Positions 19,676 to 28,843 of a stretch of 64,000 nucleotides of DNA are shown one piece after another. This DNA is from Paenibacillus apiarius (GTDB taxonomy: Bacteria > Bacillota > Bacilli > Paenibacillales > Paenibacillaceae): assembly GCF_017052585.1 (NCBI RefSeq), contig NZ_JAFFHZ010000001.1, positions 620,001-684,000 on the forward strand. The letters run 5' to 3'. Below the pieces are notes generated by a model. That model did no database searches. It was not told where the DNA came from and was given only the letters and a program-made list of their open reading frames with translations. The position numbers and the translations under genes were made by a program. How positions within the stretch are numbered: the stretch's first letter is position 1; each line of letters opens with the position of its first letter.

Positions 19676-20749
19676 ATGAATCAACCTGTCATAACATCGG
19701 AGCCGTTTCATGCGGCGATAGACGAGAATTATGTAATTTCATTTTTAATGGAGCTGCTTCAGACCCCAAGCCCAACCGGCTATACGCATCACATTATGAA
19801 GCGTATCGGCGAAGAAGCGCAGCGTCTCGGCTATTCATTCGAGCTTACACAAAAAGGATGCGGCGTAATTAGAGTGAATGGCGCAAAAGGCAATGCGGAG
19901 AAAGTCATCGGCTTATCGGCCCATGTCGATACGCTTGGCGCCATGGTCCGTTCCATTAACGCAGACGGGACGCTACGGCTCACTTCGTTAGGCGGATACA
20001 TGTCTCATTCGATGGAGAACGAGTACTGCCAAATACATACTCGGGACGGACGTGTCTACACCGGCACGATTATGACGAATCACCCATCCGTTCACGTGTT
20101 CAGCGACGCGCGCGATTATGCGCGTGAAGAAAAAAATATGATGGTGCGCATTGATGAGCTTGTGCACACCAAGCCGGATACCGAAGCGCTTGGCATCCGC
20201 ACGGGCGATTATGTGTCCTTCGATGCGCGCCCGGTTCACCTGCATAACGGCTTGATCAAATCGCGGCATTTGGACGACAAAGCAAGCGTCGCAGCACTCT
20301 TCGGCGTATTGGAGAGCATGAAGCGGACATCTTGGCAGCCGCAGCATAATATTGTCATCTTCATTACGAACTATGAGGAGATCGGTCATGGCGCATCATA
20401 CATTCCTCAAGAAATAACGGAATTGATCGCGGTCGACATGGGCGCAATGGGGGACGATTTGGCTTGCAAAGAGACCGATGTGTCTATATGCGCCAAAGAT
20501 TCCTCCGGTCCTTACGACTACATGATGACCGGACAATTGATCGCACTGGCCGAGCGTGAAGGCGTAGAGTATGCCGTGGACATTTATCCGCATTACGGTT
20601 CGGATGCTTCCGCCGCTTTGCGGGGAGGCCATAACATTCGCGCCGCGCTCATCGGACCGGGCGTGCACGCATCCCATGCGATGGAACGCACCCATCAGAA
20701 TGCGGTCCTCAATACGGCGCGGCTTCTCTCCGCTTACATTAGGGAGTAG
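19676..20749 (+). CDS. M42 family aminopeptidase (FrvX-like)
   Basis: A 357-residue dinuclear-metal aminopeptidase of the tetrahedral (TET) M42 group, acting on peptides in the cytoplasm. The metal and catalytic residues are present: AHVDTLGAMV (first His/Asp), SRHLDDKASVAAL (bridging Asp), NYEEIGHGAS (catalytic Glu pair), AVDMGAMGDD, and HASHAMERTH near the end. AAGGAGG sits 8 nt before the ATG. The length is normal. It follows the LapA-like gene on the same strand. A weak hairpin lies at 20787-20808, then a repeat-rich gap. Confidence 0.92.
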   Translation: MNQPVITSEPFHAAIDENYVISFLMELLQTPSPTGYTHHIMKRIGEEAQRLGYSFELTQKGCGVIRVNGAKGNAEKVIGLSAHVDTLGAMVRSINADGTLRLTSLGGYMSHSMENEYCQIHTRDGRVYTGTIMTNHPSVHVFSDARDYAREEKNMMVRIDELVHTKPDTEALGIRTGDYVSFDARPVHLHNGLIKSRHLDDKASVAALFGVLESMKRTSWQPQHNIVIFITNYEEIGHGASYIPQEITELIAVDMGAMGDDLACKETDVSICAKDSSGPYDYMMTGQLIALAEREGVEYAVDIYPHYGSDASAALRGGHNIRAALIGPGVHASHAMERTHQNAVLNTARLLSAYIRE

Positions 20750-20920
20750 TAACCAACCGGCCGGCGCACAGCAGAACAATGTTAGCCGGAGAGACGATAC
20801 TCTCTCCGTTCGGCGCTTCCGCTCACTCTCCCCTTCGGTCAGTAACTACGATTCCAGCATCACCGAAGCTCCATGGTGTGGTCGAATGGTTGAGATAATA
20901 GCTGGAGGGAGCGTCTCCCA

Positions 20921-21097
20921 CTCAATCCTGCAATTGAGAGGTTCCCTTTTTGCATCTTTCACAGCGCTGGACTGCAATCGTGCAGTTCAGATTCGCATAA
21001 TTGCAAAAATTATGGCAATCATTCTGATTTGAATTGCACTTTTGCACTTCAAACGCCGAAAAGGGAAAGATTTCGCAAAAACTGCTGCACATTTGCA
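20921..21097. repeat. Four-palindrome intergenic element, copy B
   Basis: Palindromic units lie at 20973-20984 (TGCAATCGTGCA), 21035-21046 (TGCACTTTTGCA) and 21086-21097 (TGCACATTTGCA), spaced 62 and 51 bp. These are the same spacings as units 2-3-4 of the element at 578-753, and the middle unit is identical to that copy's third unit. A decayed fourth unit may sit near 20921 (CTCAATCCTGCA). The spacer holds CCGAAAAG 10 nt after the middle unit, as does the element at 49.7 kb. The surrounding gap (20750-21236) holds no gene. Confidence 0.65.
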
Positions 21098-21236
21098 GTT
21101 CGTCGGCTCCATCCAGCGGGAGGAATGACCTTTCTGAACGAGAGAGTGTGTAAAGAGAAGTGCCAGCAGCGTAATCTATTTATTAGAATTGTATCAGCCG
21201 GACGGCAAACTGTACCCATGATAAGGAGGAAGAACC

Positions 21237-22250
21237 ATGTCGGAGCGCTTTCAAGCACTAGTCGTGCGCAAATCAGATAGCGATAACGTAGACGTGTCCG
21301 TACAGGAGCTTGGCATGTCCGATCTGCCGGAAGGCAGCGTTACGATCCGCGTCGCGTATTCCAGCTTGAATTACAAAGACGCATTGGCTTGCTCGCCGAT
21401 TGGCGGCATCGTTAAAGCGTACCCCTTCATCCCGGGAATCGATCTGTCGGGCATCGTAATGGCAAGCCAAGACCCGCGCTTTACCGTCGGCCAGCCTGTA
21501 CTGGTGACCGGATATGAACTAGGGGTATCTCATTTCGGCGGTCTCGCCGAAATCGTGCGCGTCCCTGGAGATTGGGTCGTGCCTGTGCCCGATTCACTCA
21601 GCTTACGGGAGGCGATGGTGTTCGGTACGGCAGGATTGACGGCAGCGTTAGCCGTAGAGCGCCTTGAACGGCACGGCGTTCGTCCGGATGACGGCCCGGT
21701 GCTTGTTACCGGAGCAAGCGGCGGGGTCGGCTCCATTTCCGTCGCCATGCTGGCCAAGCTCGGATACGAGGTTACCGCCGCCAGCGGCAAGAGCCAATTG
21801 GCCGGCAGCCTGCGGAATTTAGGCGCCGCTCATGTCGTATCGCGGCAGGAGTGGCAGCCGGAACGGCCGCGCGCGTTGGATAAGCAGCGCTGGGCGGCGG
21901 CCATCGATGTATGCGGCGGCGACATTCTTGCGGCCGTCCTCGCTTCTACCCGGTATGGCGGAGCCGTTGCCGCCGCCGGACTGACGGCAGGAGGACAGCT
22001 GCCGACGACGGTCTATCCCTTCATCTTGAGGGGGATAGCCTTATATGGAATTGATTCGGTCTATGTTTCGGCCGATCAGCGGACCAGGCTCTGGTCCAGA
22101 ATGGCTGGTGAATGGAAGTTCATTGCCGGAGACAATGAATGGATTCATGACCTATCTCTTCAAGAGGTTCCGGAATATACCGCACGCATGCTCGAAGGGC
22201 AGACATGGGGACGCGCGCTTGTCCGCATCGCGGCGGAAGAACGGGAATAA
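21237..22250 (+). CDS. YhdH/YhfP family quinone oxidoreductase (acrylyl-CoA reductase-like)
   Basis: A 337-residue zinc-free medium-chain dehydrogenase. The N-terminal catalytic domain has SSLNYKDALAC (about 38-48). The Rossmann domain has VTGASGGVGSISVAMLAKLG (about 157-176), typical of NADPH binding. The family includes YhdH of E. coli and AcuI acrylyl-CoA reductases; the natural substrate here is unproven. AAGGAGG lies 7 nt before the ATG. A 13-bp stem terminator follows, shared with the convergent STM3941-like gene. Confidence 0.93.
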   Translation: MSERFQALVVRKSDSDNVDVSVQELGMSDLPEGSVTIRVAYSSLNYKDALACSPIGGIVKAYPFIPGIDLSGIVMASQDPRFTVGQPVLVTGYELGVSHFGGLAEIVRVPGDWVVPVPDSLSLREAMVFGTAGLTAALAVERLERHGVRPDDGPVLVTGASGGVGSISVAMLAKLGYEVTAASGKSQLAGSLRNLGAAHVVSRQEWQPERPRALDKQRWAAAIDVCGGDILAAVLASTRYGGAVAAAGLTAGGQLPTTVYPFILRGIALYGIDSVYVSADQRTRLWSRMAGEWKFIAGDNEWIHDLSLQEVPEYTARMLEGQTWGRALVRIAAEERE

Positions 22251-22353
22251 TCGCGCCGAACTTGACGGTGCAGCAGAGAGCTTATTCCTGCAACGATGCC
22301 GCACGGGAGAGCGCGCCAATGTCAGTTTTATATGCCCATATTTTCATACAACA

Positions 22354-22394
22354 AAAGAGCAGGCGCCGATTCATAAGATCAGCGCCTGCTCTTT
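22354..22394. terminator. Bidirectional terminator, 13-bp stem
   Basis: AAAGAGCAGGCGC and GCGCCTGCTCTTT form a perfect stem between convergent genes. Plus-strand transcripts end on a T stretch within the stem, and the minus strand also ends in Ts. Confidence 0.85.
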
Positions 22395-22399
22395 CGTTA

Positions 22400-22936
22400 T
22401 TACGATGATTCTCCCAACGCCTGTCCGGATCGTTTCCATCGCGCGATCATTTCGTTGGCCGCCTGTTCCAGCGGCACGCTGATGGCCACCTTCGGAATGT
22501 TAACTTGAGCCTTGACCAAATGCTTGTTCGCTTTCGCAATCGATTGCTTCCACGACGGAATCCGGGCCATGAGCCGATCTGGATTCACGACTTGAATGCC
22601 GATAAAATGCTCGCCCATAAATTCATAAATAAAAATGTCTTTCACTTCTTCCCATGTCACTTCGCCTGCCGCACTCAAGGAGGCATTATCAATGAAGCCT
22701 TCCTCCGAGATAACCAGCGCCGGCTTCGGCACCGCCAAGCGGAAGAGGGCGTACGCCAACGTTAGCGCAAAAAATAACGCGCAAACTCCGCCGACGACAA
22801 CGGATACGCCCTCACTGTCAAGCATCAGTAAGATACCGATGGCGACGAATACAAGCGACCCCAACAGAGTTAATATCAATTTGCGCTTGCTTGGATAAAT
22901 TACATATGCATTCGGCTCTGCTTCATATGCTGTCAC
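22400..22936 (-). CDS. STM3941-like membrane protein
   Basis: About 178 residues from the GTG at 22936. An open frame continues upstream to 23095, but that part lacks a ribosome site, whereas AAGGAG lies 12 nt before this GTG. The start gives MTAYEAEPNAYVIYPSKRKL, where PSKRK followed by two membrane helices (about 19-65) is the pattern of the STM3941 family of unknown function. A PH-like soluble part follows (VISEEGFIDN, EVTWEEVKDIFIYE). It follows the ABC-F gene on the same strand. Confidence 0.65.
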   Translation of the reverse strand: MTAYEAEPNAYVIYPSKRKLILTLLGSLVFVAIGILLMLDSEGVSVVVGGVCALFFALTLAYALFRLAVPKPALVISEEGFIDNASLSAAGEVTWEEVKDIFIYEFMGEHFIGIQVVNPDRLMARIPSWKQSIAKANKHLVKAQVNIPKVAISVPLEQAANEMIARWKRSGQALGESS

Positions 22937-23072
22937 GACAGGGCATCTCTCCTTTCCTCCCACATCCTTTTTATCTAAACCGTTAAAGGATGATGCAACC
23001 TCTTGCAGCAAAATCATTTCACTTATTGCGGAGCTCCCTCGGCCGCCGAGTATCCCGTTCCACCGGCCAATG

Positions 23073-24989
23073 TTATTTTTGCTTCTCCGCCTCAATCTGT
23101 TCCGCCAGCTCGCTTAAATAGGTCCAGCGCTCCATTAAATCACTCAGCTGTATCTGGGCCGCGCTGTCTTCCTTCATGAGCTCCTGCAGACGGGCGGAGT
23201 CGCTGAATGCTTGCTCCATTTCCTTCTGGATGCGCTCGATATTTGCTTCGGCCTCGGCAATTCGATCCTCGATTTTCTCATATTCACGCTCTTCCTTATA
23301 AGACATTTTCAGCTTTGTCTTACGGTCGAGACGTTCGGATTTATCTGCCGCCGGCTTGGCTGCTTGTTCGGCCTCCGCCCTTGCTCCTTCGCCGTATTTC
23401 GCCTTCCACTCCATATATTCTGAATAATTGCCCACATGCTGTTCTATCGCTCCATTTTCGAACGACCAGATTCGTTCTGCCACCCGATCCAAGAAGTAGC
23501 GATCATGGGAGACGGCAATGACAACGCCAGGGAAATCGTCCAAATAATCTTCGAGCACGGCCAACGTTTGCACGTCCAAATCATTCGTCGGCTCATCGAG
23601 CAGCAGGACGTTCGGCGCTTCCAGCAGCATGCGCAGCAGCTGGAGCCTTCTCTTCTCTCCCCCCGACAGCTTGCCGATTAAGGTCCACTGCATGGCGGGA
23701 GAGAACAAGAACCGCTCGAGCATTTGCGCCGCGGTAATGGTCTGCCCGTCCGCCGTACGGACCGTCTCCGCGCCTTCGCGCACGTATTCGATTACCCGCA
23801 TCGATTCATCCATTTCCTCATGCTCCTGCGTGAAGAATCCAATGCGCACCGTCGGCCCGAGCACGATCGAGCCTGCATCGGGTTCTCGCAGCCCGGCAAT
23901 CATCCGAAGCAGCGTTGATTTTCCGCTTCCATTCGGTCCGATGATGCCGATGCGATCTTCAGGAACCGCAATATAATTTACATCCTGGAACAGCGCTTGA
24001 CCGTTAACGGAACAGCCGACATGCTCAAGCTCCATTATCTTCTTCCCGAGCCGGGCGGACAAGGTTGAGACGTCCACCTGATCGCCCTTCGCAAGCGAGC
24101 CGTCCGCTTGCAGCGCTTCGAATCGTTGAATGCGGGCCTTCTGTTTCGTCGACCGCGCTTTCGCGCCGCGCCGGATCCATGCCAGCTCCTGACGCAGCAG
24201 ATTCTGCCGCTTATCTTCGCTTGCCGCTTCCCTTGCTTCACGGTCTGCCTTTAGCTCCAAGAAACGGGTATAGTTCGCTTCATAAAAGAAAGCGCGTCCT
24301 TGATCAAGCTCCATCATGCGATTGGCAACCCGGTCCAGAAAGTAACGATCATGCGTAATCATAAGCAGCGCACCCGAGCGCTTCTGCAGCAACGTCTCCA
24401 GCCATGCGACCGTATCGTTGTCGATATGGTTCGTCGGCTCGTCAAGCAACAAAATATCAGATGGATGAATGAGCGCGGAAGCAAGCGCAACACGCTTCCG
24501 CTGCCCGCCGGACAAGGTGCCCATCTTGGCGTCGAACTGCCGAATGCCGAGCTTGGACAGAATCGTCTTCGCTTCGCTTTCAAGCTGCCATGCTTGCAGC
24601 CGCTCCATATCGTCGCTTGCGCGCACAAGTCTCATCTGTGCGGCTTCATCGTCAGGCTTGCGGCGCGCTTCTTCCAAGCATTCCGTATACGTCCGGACGG
24701 CGACCATCTCGGGCGCATCTCCCCCAAGCACTTGATCGAGCACGGCAGTCTCCGGATCAAATACAGGCTCCTGCGGCACATATTGCATAGTCACCCGATT
24801 GCCTATAAGCACTTGCCCTTCTTCCAACGGCTCCAATCCAGCGATCGTACGCATAAACGTGGATTTTCCCGTTCCGTTCACACCGACGATGCCAACGCGG
24901 TCCCCAGCTTCAATTCCGAAGGTTACCTCCTTGAACAGCGTCTTCTCGCCGTAGCTTTTGCCGAGCTGATCTATCGTCATTACATGCAT
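23073..24989 (-). CDS. ABC-F ATPase, Uup/YfmR type
   Basis: About 638 residues with two nucleotide-binding domains and no membrane domain. Walker A motifs are GVNGTGKST (about 36-44) and GPNGSGKST (about 348-356). The signature motifs are LSGGQRKR and LSGGEKRR, and the Walker B motifs are LLLDEPTNHID and LLLDEPTNDLD. A linker of about 80 residues lies between the domains, and a charged C-terminal coiled coil (about 535-639) is like that of Uup and YfmR. ABC-F proteins act on the ribosome, relieving stalls or antibiotic blocks. The C-terminal domain favours the housekeeping Uup/YfmR type over a resistance factor. GGGGG precedes the ATG at 24989. Confidence 0.93.
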   Translation of the reverse strand: MHVMTIDQLGKSYGEKTLFKEVTFGIEAGDRVGIVGVNGTGKSTFMRTIAGLEPLEEGQVLIGNRVTMQYVPQEPVFDPETAVLDQVLGGDAPEMVAVRTYTECLEEARRKPDDEAAQMRLVRASDDMERLQAWQLESEAKTILSKLGIRQFDAKMGTLSGGQRKRVALASALIHPSDILLLDEPTNHIDNDTVAWLETLLQKRSGALLMITHDRYFLDRVANRMMELDQGRAFFYEANYTRFLELKADREAREAASEDKRQNLLRQELAWIRRGAKARSTKQKARIQRFEALQADGSLAKGDQVDVSTLSARLGKKIMELEHVGCSVNGQALFQDVNYIAVPEDRIGIIGPNGSGKSTLLRMIAGLREPDAGSIVLGPTVRIGFFTQEHEEMDESMRVIEYVREGAETVRTADGQTITAAQMLERFLFSPAMQWTLIGKLSGGEKRRLQLLRMLLEAPNVLLLDEPTNDLDVQTLAVLEDYLDDFPGVVIAVSHDRYFLDRVAERIWSFENGAIEQHVGNYSEYMEWKAKYGEGARAEAEQAAKPAADKSERLDRKTKLKMSYKEEREYEKIEDRIAEAEANIERIQKEMEQAFSDSARLQELMKEDSAAQIQLSDLMERWTYLSELAEQIEAEKQK

Positions 24990-25035
24990 CACAAATCCCC
25001 CATTCGGTTCGCAAGCAAATACGCATCATTTACTC

Positions 25036-25060
25036 AAAAAAGGAGAACCCGAGGTTCTCC
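25036..25060 (-). terminator. Terminator of the TetR gene
   Basis: GGAGAACC and GGTTCTCC form an 8-bp stem with a 3-nt loop, followed on the minus strand by TTTTTT. Confidence 0.8.
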
Positions 25061-25105
25061 CCTTGCTGTTATCCATTTCCGGCACCATTGGCCGAGCCGC
25101 CCCTA

Positions 25106-25696
25106 TTACCGCCGAGAGACTTCTGCATGATTCGCGGCACACCCATTCATGAACAAATCGGCAACAAATCGAATGCGCTGCTGCAAATCTCGTTCCGTAA
25201 ATTCAGGCGAGAATAAAATATCCAACTTGATCATATCCAGCATGCCCGTGTACGATTTGGCATGCAGTATCGGCTCCGGCAAGCCGTAAGCCTCCATCGT
25301 CTCCGAAATAAGACGCATATAGCTTTGCATGAAGTCCCGAAGCGCAGCCATCATGTCCGGGTCGTTATTCGGCTTCTTGAAGAACAGGTTCGTATACTGT
25401 TTGCGGTTATAGTAATAGCGCAAGTGATGGTCGGCAATAAATCGCAGCCGTTCCTCCAATGAATGGCGCTGATTCAGGCCGAATTCAAGCTCGCGCAAAT
25501 ATTGTTCAAAATCACGCACCGTCATCGCGGTGAACAATTGTTCCTTACTCTTGAAATATAAATAAAGCGTTCCTTTGGCAATGCCTGCTTTATCGGCAAT
25601 ATCGGACATTTTCGTCTCATAAAAGCCATCGGAACCGAAGAGCTCGTATGCCGCATCTAAAATGAGGTGCAGCTTATCGCCATAACCGTAACTCAT
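25106..25696 (-). CDS. TetR family transcriptional regulator
   Basis: About 196 residues. The TetR N-terminal HTH reads MSDIADKAGIAKGTLYLYFKSKEQLF (quoted in two parts: MSDIADKAGIAKG and TLYLYFKSKEQLF), near 30-56. The variable C-terminal domain (about 60-196) would bind an unknown ligand. The ATG at 25696 has GGAGGAG 8 nt upstream; the open frame upstream of it lacks a site. It lies between the DUF92 and ABC-F genes on the same strand, with its own terminator. The target genes are not evident. Confidence 0.9.
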   Translation of the reverse strand: MSYGYGDKLHLILDAAYELFGSDGFYETKMSDIADKAGIAKGTLYLYFKSKEQLFTAMTVRDFEQYLRELEFGLNQRHSLEERLRFIADHHLRYYYNRKQYTNLFFKKPNNDPDMMAALRDFMQSYMRLISETMEAYGLPEPILHAKSYTGMLDMIKLDILFSPEFTERDLQQRIRFVADLFMNGCAANHAEVSRR

Positions 25697-25823
25697 CGGC
25701 CCATCTCCTCCACTTCTGCCCAAGCCATGACCTATGCCTGATATTCTTTGTTCGAATATATCACGAGTTCGATTGCTTGTCGATTTCAATCCATTTTATT
25801 TCTATAAAGCTCATATACTTCCA

Positions 25824-26678
25824 TCACATTCCATATAACAATAGCACAAGCAAAGAAACAACACCGCCGGCGCATGAAGTAGTCATATTGACCCTATCAT
25901 TGTTCATCCAGCCAGCGCCGCGAACGAGCTCGGTTGGAATACCGCAATGTTCCGTTCGTTCCGTGGCAGCGCCGCACTTGCTGCAGCGGTAGCTCGCTTG
26001 GACAGTGGCGCCGAATAAGGAGTCGAGCATGGCTCCTGCCACGCCTCCTATTCCAGCCGCGCCAATAATCGCCCCTGCATCAATCCAGCTAAGCCGCTCG
26101 GCCCCCATAATAAGCATGAACGCTACGGCAGCAACGCCAATAGTCAGCGCTCCCGCAGCGGAAGCAAGGGTCCCTATGACGGATACGGCCCCGGATGTTC
26201 CTGCGGGAACCGTACGGCCCGTCAGGATGGAACGGGGAGGCTTCGGGCTGAGGCTGCCGATTTCCGTAGCCCACGTGTCCGCATTGACCGTAGCCATCAC
26301 CCCGATGAACAACCACATCCAGAGCGAGTTCGGAGCAGCGTAATTCAAGAGACAGAGAAGCATGCCAATGCCGCCGTTCGCAAACACCTGGCCCGCATCG
26401 CGCTCTCCGGTTTTTTCATATAATTCATCAAAGCGCGCCTTCCTTCGCTTCTTCCACTTGGACCAACCGGTTGACGTAACGAAAAAAGCCAACAGCAATC
26501 CGAACCAGAAAAGGTCTCCGCTCCCGTAATATATCGTCCCCATCATAACAGCTGCGGCGGCGCCCGATGCTGTAAGCGATCGTTTCCACCACGCCGCGCC
26601 TGCCACGAGCAGACTTCCAGCGAAACCAATCAACCAAGGACTGATGGCGCCCCATAGGCTCATCCACTCTTCAAACAA
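25824..26678 (-). CDS. DUF92 family membrane protein
   Basis: About 284 residues, with six or more membrane helices and the DUF92 (PF01940) landmarks: FFVTSTGWSKWKKRRKA, a conserved ATVNADTWATEIGSLSPKPPRS segment and a glycine-rich GGVAGAMLDSLFGATVQ. Plant relatives include phytyl-phosphate kinase VTE6; the bacterial function is unknown. A cysteine cluster (YRCSKCGAATERTEHCG) could bind metal. I chose the TTG at 26678, 6 nt after AGGAGGG. It follows the FAH-family gene on the same strand, after 48 nt, and may belong to a capA-FAH-DUF92 operon. Confidence 0.85.
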   Translation of the reverse strand: MFEEWMSLWGAISPWLIGFAGSLLVAGAAWWKRSLTASGAAAAVMMGTIYYGSGDLFWFGLLLAFFVTSTGWSKWKKRRKARFDELYEKTGERDAGQVFANGGIGMLLCLLNYAAPNSLWMWLFIGVMATVNADTWATEIGSLSPKPPRSILTGRTVPAGTSGAVSVIGTLASAAGALTIGVAAVAFMLIMGAERLSWIDAGAIIGAAGIGGVAGAMLDSLFGATVQASYRCSKCGAATERTEHCGIPTELVRGAGWMNNDRVNMTTSCAGGVVSLLVLLLYGM

Positions 26679-26726
26679 CTTCGTCCCTCCTCGAGACTCC
26701 AACAAGCCTCTTCTGTTCCGGCCATT

Positions 26727-27389
26727 CTAACCCAGATCCGCAATCGTGCAGGAACCGAGCACCTCTTCGCGCAGACAGAGCGCCAGCCGATCTCCGGCCT
26801 GCACCGGACCTACTCCTGCAGGCGTCCCGGTAAACAATAGGTCTCCTTCACCCAAGCCATAATGCTTAGCGACATAGGAAATGAGCGCATTCAGCGGGAA
26901 TATCATCTCTTCTGCGGCCCCAAGCTGTACAGTTGCATCATTTTTCACCAGCGAAAAAGGCATGCGCTCAAGCTCAGACGTGCCCGGAAACGGCACAAAA
27001 CGCGTAATGGGGGCACTATTCAGCACTCCCTTCGCCGCAAGCCACGGATGTCCTTTTTGCTTCAGCAGATCCTGCACGTCTCTAAGCGTAAAGTCAATGC
27101 CTAACGCATAAGCATCCACCGCTTCGTCTGCAGTCATACCCGTCGTCACCTTGCGGCCAATACGAAGCACAAGCTCAAGCTCATGGTGAACCGCGCCGGC
27201 ATGAAGCGGCAGAGGAAGCTCCGTCCAATCGGCAATCAACGTTACAGCGTGGGAAGGCTTCAAAAACACCATCGGCTGTGCAGGCACGTCATTGCCGAGC
27301 TCTGCCGCATGCAGGCGGTAATTGCGTCCGATGCAGTACACGTTGCGCACGGAGGACGGGACGAAATTTACATTTACATCCGCGTTCAT
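26727..27389 (-). CDS. Fumarylacetoacetate hydrolase family protein
   Basis: A 220-residue single-domain FAH enzyme of the acylpyruvase/oxaloacetate tautomerase type. The metal-binding acidic residues sit in HHELELVLRIG (about 67-77). Further family motifs are DFTLRDVQ (about 99-106) and LLFTGTPAGVGPVQAGD near 184-200. Family members hydrolyse acylpyruvates or decarboxylate or tautomerise oxaloacetate; which one applies cannot be decided. GGGAGA precedes the ATG. It is 31 nt downstream of capA on the same strand. Confidence 0.9.
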   Translation of the reverse strand: MNADVNVNFVPSSVRNVYCIGRNYRLHAAELGNDVPAQPMVFLKPSHAVTLIADWTELPLPLHAGAVHHELELVLRIGRKVTTGMTADEAVDAYALGIDFTLRDVQDLLKQKGHPWLAAKGVLNSAPITRFVPFPGTSELERMPFSLVKNDATVQLGAAEEMIFPLNALISYVAKHYGLGEGDLLFTGTPAGVGPVQAGDRLALCLREEVLGSCTIADLG

Positions 27390-27420
27390 CGTTCATGTCT
27401 CCCTTCAAGGCACCTATTTT

Positions 27421-28683
27421 TTATTTCGATTCAATACGTCCATGATCGTCAATGGATACACGGCTGGAGATGCTTTCGACGTGCTTCATCAGTTCGGTTC
27501 CTTTTTCTCCCTCAAGCGGCACCGGCTGCCCCAGATCGGTGCGGAACGGCTTCATCTGCAGGTCGCATTTGCCGCTCTTCGTGCATTCCGCCTGCAGCAC
27601 CATCGTATCCCACGTCTTAGGCAGCTCGTTCAGCGTAAACACAAAATTGCCCACGCTGTACGCAATCCACTTGTCTTTATACCGCTCAAAGCCTTGCAGC
27701 ACATGCGGGTGGCCGCCGACAATCAGATCGGCGCCGGAATCGACATATAATTGCGCCAATTCTTTTTGATACTCGACAGGATAATCCTCGCGCTCTTTAC
27801 CCCAATGGGCAATGACGATAACAAGATCGGCCTGCTGCTTCGCTTCCTTAATCGCCTTTGCCGCCTGCTCTTTCGTGCCTTCATAGGTGGTCGCCACCCC
27901 CGGCTTGTTCTTCCCTGCATACCAGCTTGAGTCCGGGATGACGCGGGTAAAGCCGAGAATCGCCATCTTAATGCCTTGGCGTTCCACAATAACGGGAGTG
28001 TAAGCTTCTCTGCTGTCCTTCCCTGCCCCGACATATTTCACATTCGCTTTATTGAGCGCTTTGAACGTATCGAGCAGTCCGTCTTCCCCTTGATCCATCG
28101 TATGGTTGTTGGCCAGATTGACGATGTCGATGCCTGCATTCGCGATGGCTTCGGCCGCCAGCGGGGATGTCTTGTATATGAAGTCCTTCTCTTCCGCCGG
28201 AACGCCGTCCGTCGTAAGCGGCGTCTCCAAGTTCCCAATGGACAGATCTGCCGCTTGCAGCAACCCTTTGACATATTGAAACGGAAAGTCGTACCCCTTC
28301 TCCTGGACGAGGGCCTCTACTTTGCCAGCCATCATTATATCCCCGACAAAGGATAGGCGCACCACCGGCTCTTTCCCTGGAGAATCTTGATCTTCGGGCT
28401 GAACGCCCTCTGCATCGCCTCCATCTCCCCGTTGACCGCTCGCGTCATCCTGCCCCTTCGCTTCGTTGGCATCAGCGCCATCCGATGAAGGTCCGGCCGC
28501 CGGCTCGACAGTCAACTCATTCACATCAGGCGCAGAGCCGCCGATTAATCCGCTCTGCCAACCGTAGATGGCGGCTGCAATGATGACAATGCCCAGAATG
28601 GCATTTCCCCATAGACGATTCCGCTTCTTCTTTTTACGTTGTTCCCGCTCCTCTTTAGCTCGATCCACTCTCGATAATGTCAT
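27421..28683 (-). CDS. CapA family protein (metallophosphoesterase fold)
   Basis: 420 residues. A basic cytoplasmic N-terminus (KEEREQRKKKKRNRL) is followed by one membrane helix (about 26-48), then a low-complexity linker rich in Gly, Asp and Glu, then an extracellular CapA/PgsA domain. The metallophosphatase-like motifs are GDIMMAG, LANNHTMDQGEDG, AHWGKEREDYP and VGGHPHVLQGFE. PgsA in Bacillus takes part in poly-gamma-glutamate export. No pgsB or pgsC lies nearby, so a direct capsule role is uncertain. AGGAGA precedes the ATG. FAH and DUF92 genes follow. Confidence 0.9.
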   Translation of the reverse strand: MTLSRVDRAKEEREQRKKKKRNRLWGNAILGIVIIAAAIYGWQSGLIGGSAPDVNELTVEPAAGPSSDGADANEAKGQDDASGQRGDGGDAEGVQPEDQDSPGKEPVVRLSFVGDIMMAGKVEALVQEKGYDFPFQYVKGLLQAADLSIGNLETPLTTDGVPAEEKDFIYKTSPLAAEAIANAGIDIVNLANNHTMDQGEDGLLDTFKALNKANVKYVGAGKDSREAYTPVIVERQGIKMAILGFTRVIPDSSWYAGKNKPGVATTYEGTKEQAAKAIKEAKQQADLVIVIAHWGKEREDYPVEYQKELAQLYVDSGADLIVGGHPHVLQGFERYKDKWIAYSVGNFVFTLNELPKTWDTMVLQAECTKSGKCDLQMKPFRTDLGQPVPLEGEKGTELMKHVESISSRVSIDDHGRIESK

Positions 28684-28843
28684 AGTCTCTCCTCAATCTC
28701 GGTCACTGAGTGACTTCTATTTTAACGTTCGGCGCCAATAGCAAAGAACTAGGAGTTCCCCAAGTCCTATGGTAAGATGGGTTCAAACAAGATGTTAAAA
28801 GATGTTGCGTTCATCGCAACAGCGGGAGAAAGAAGGTTATAAA

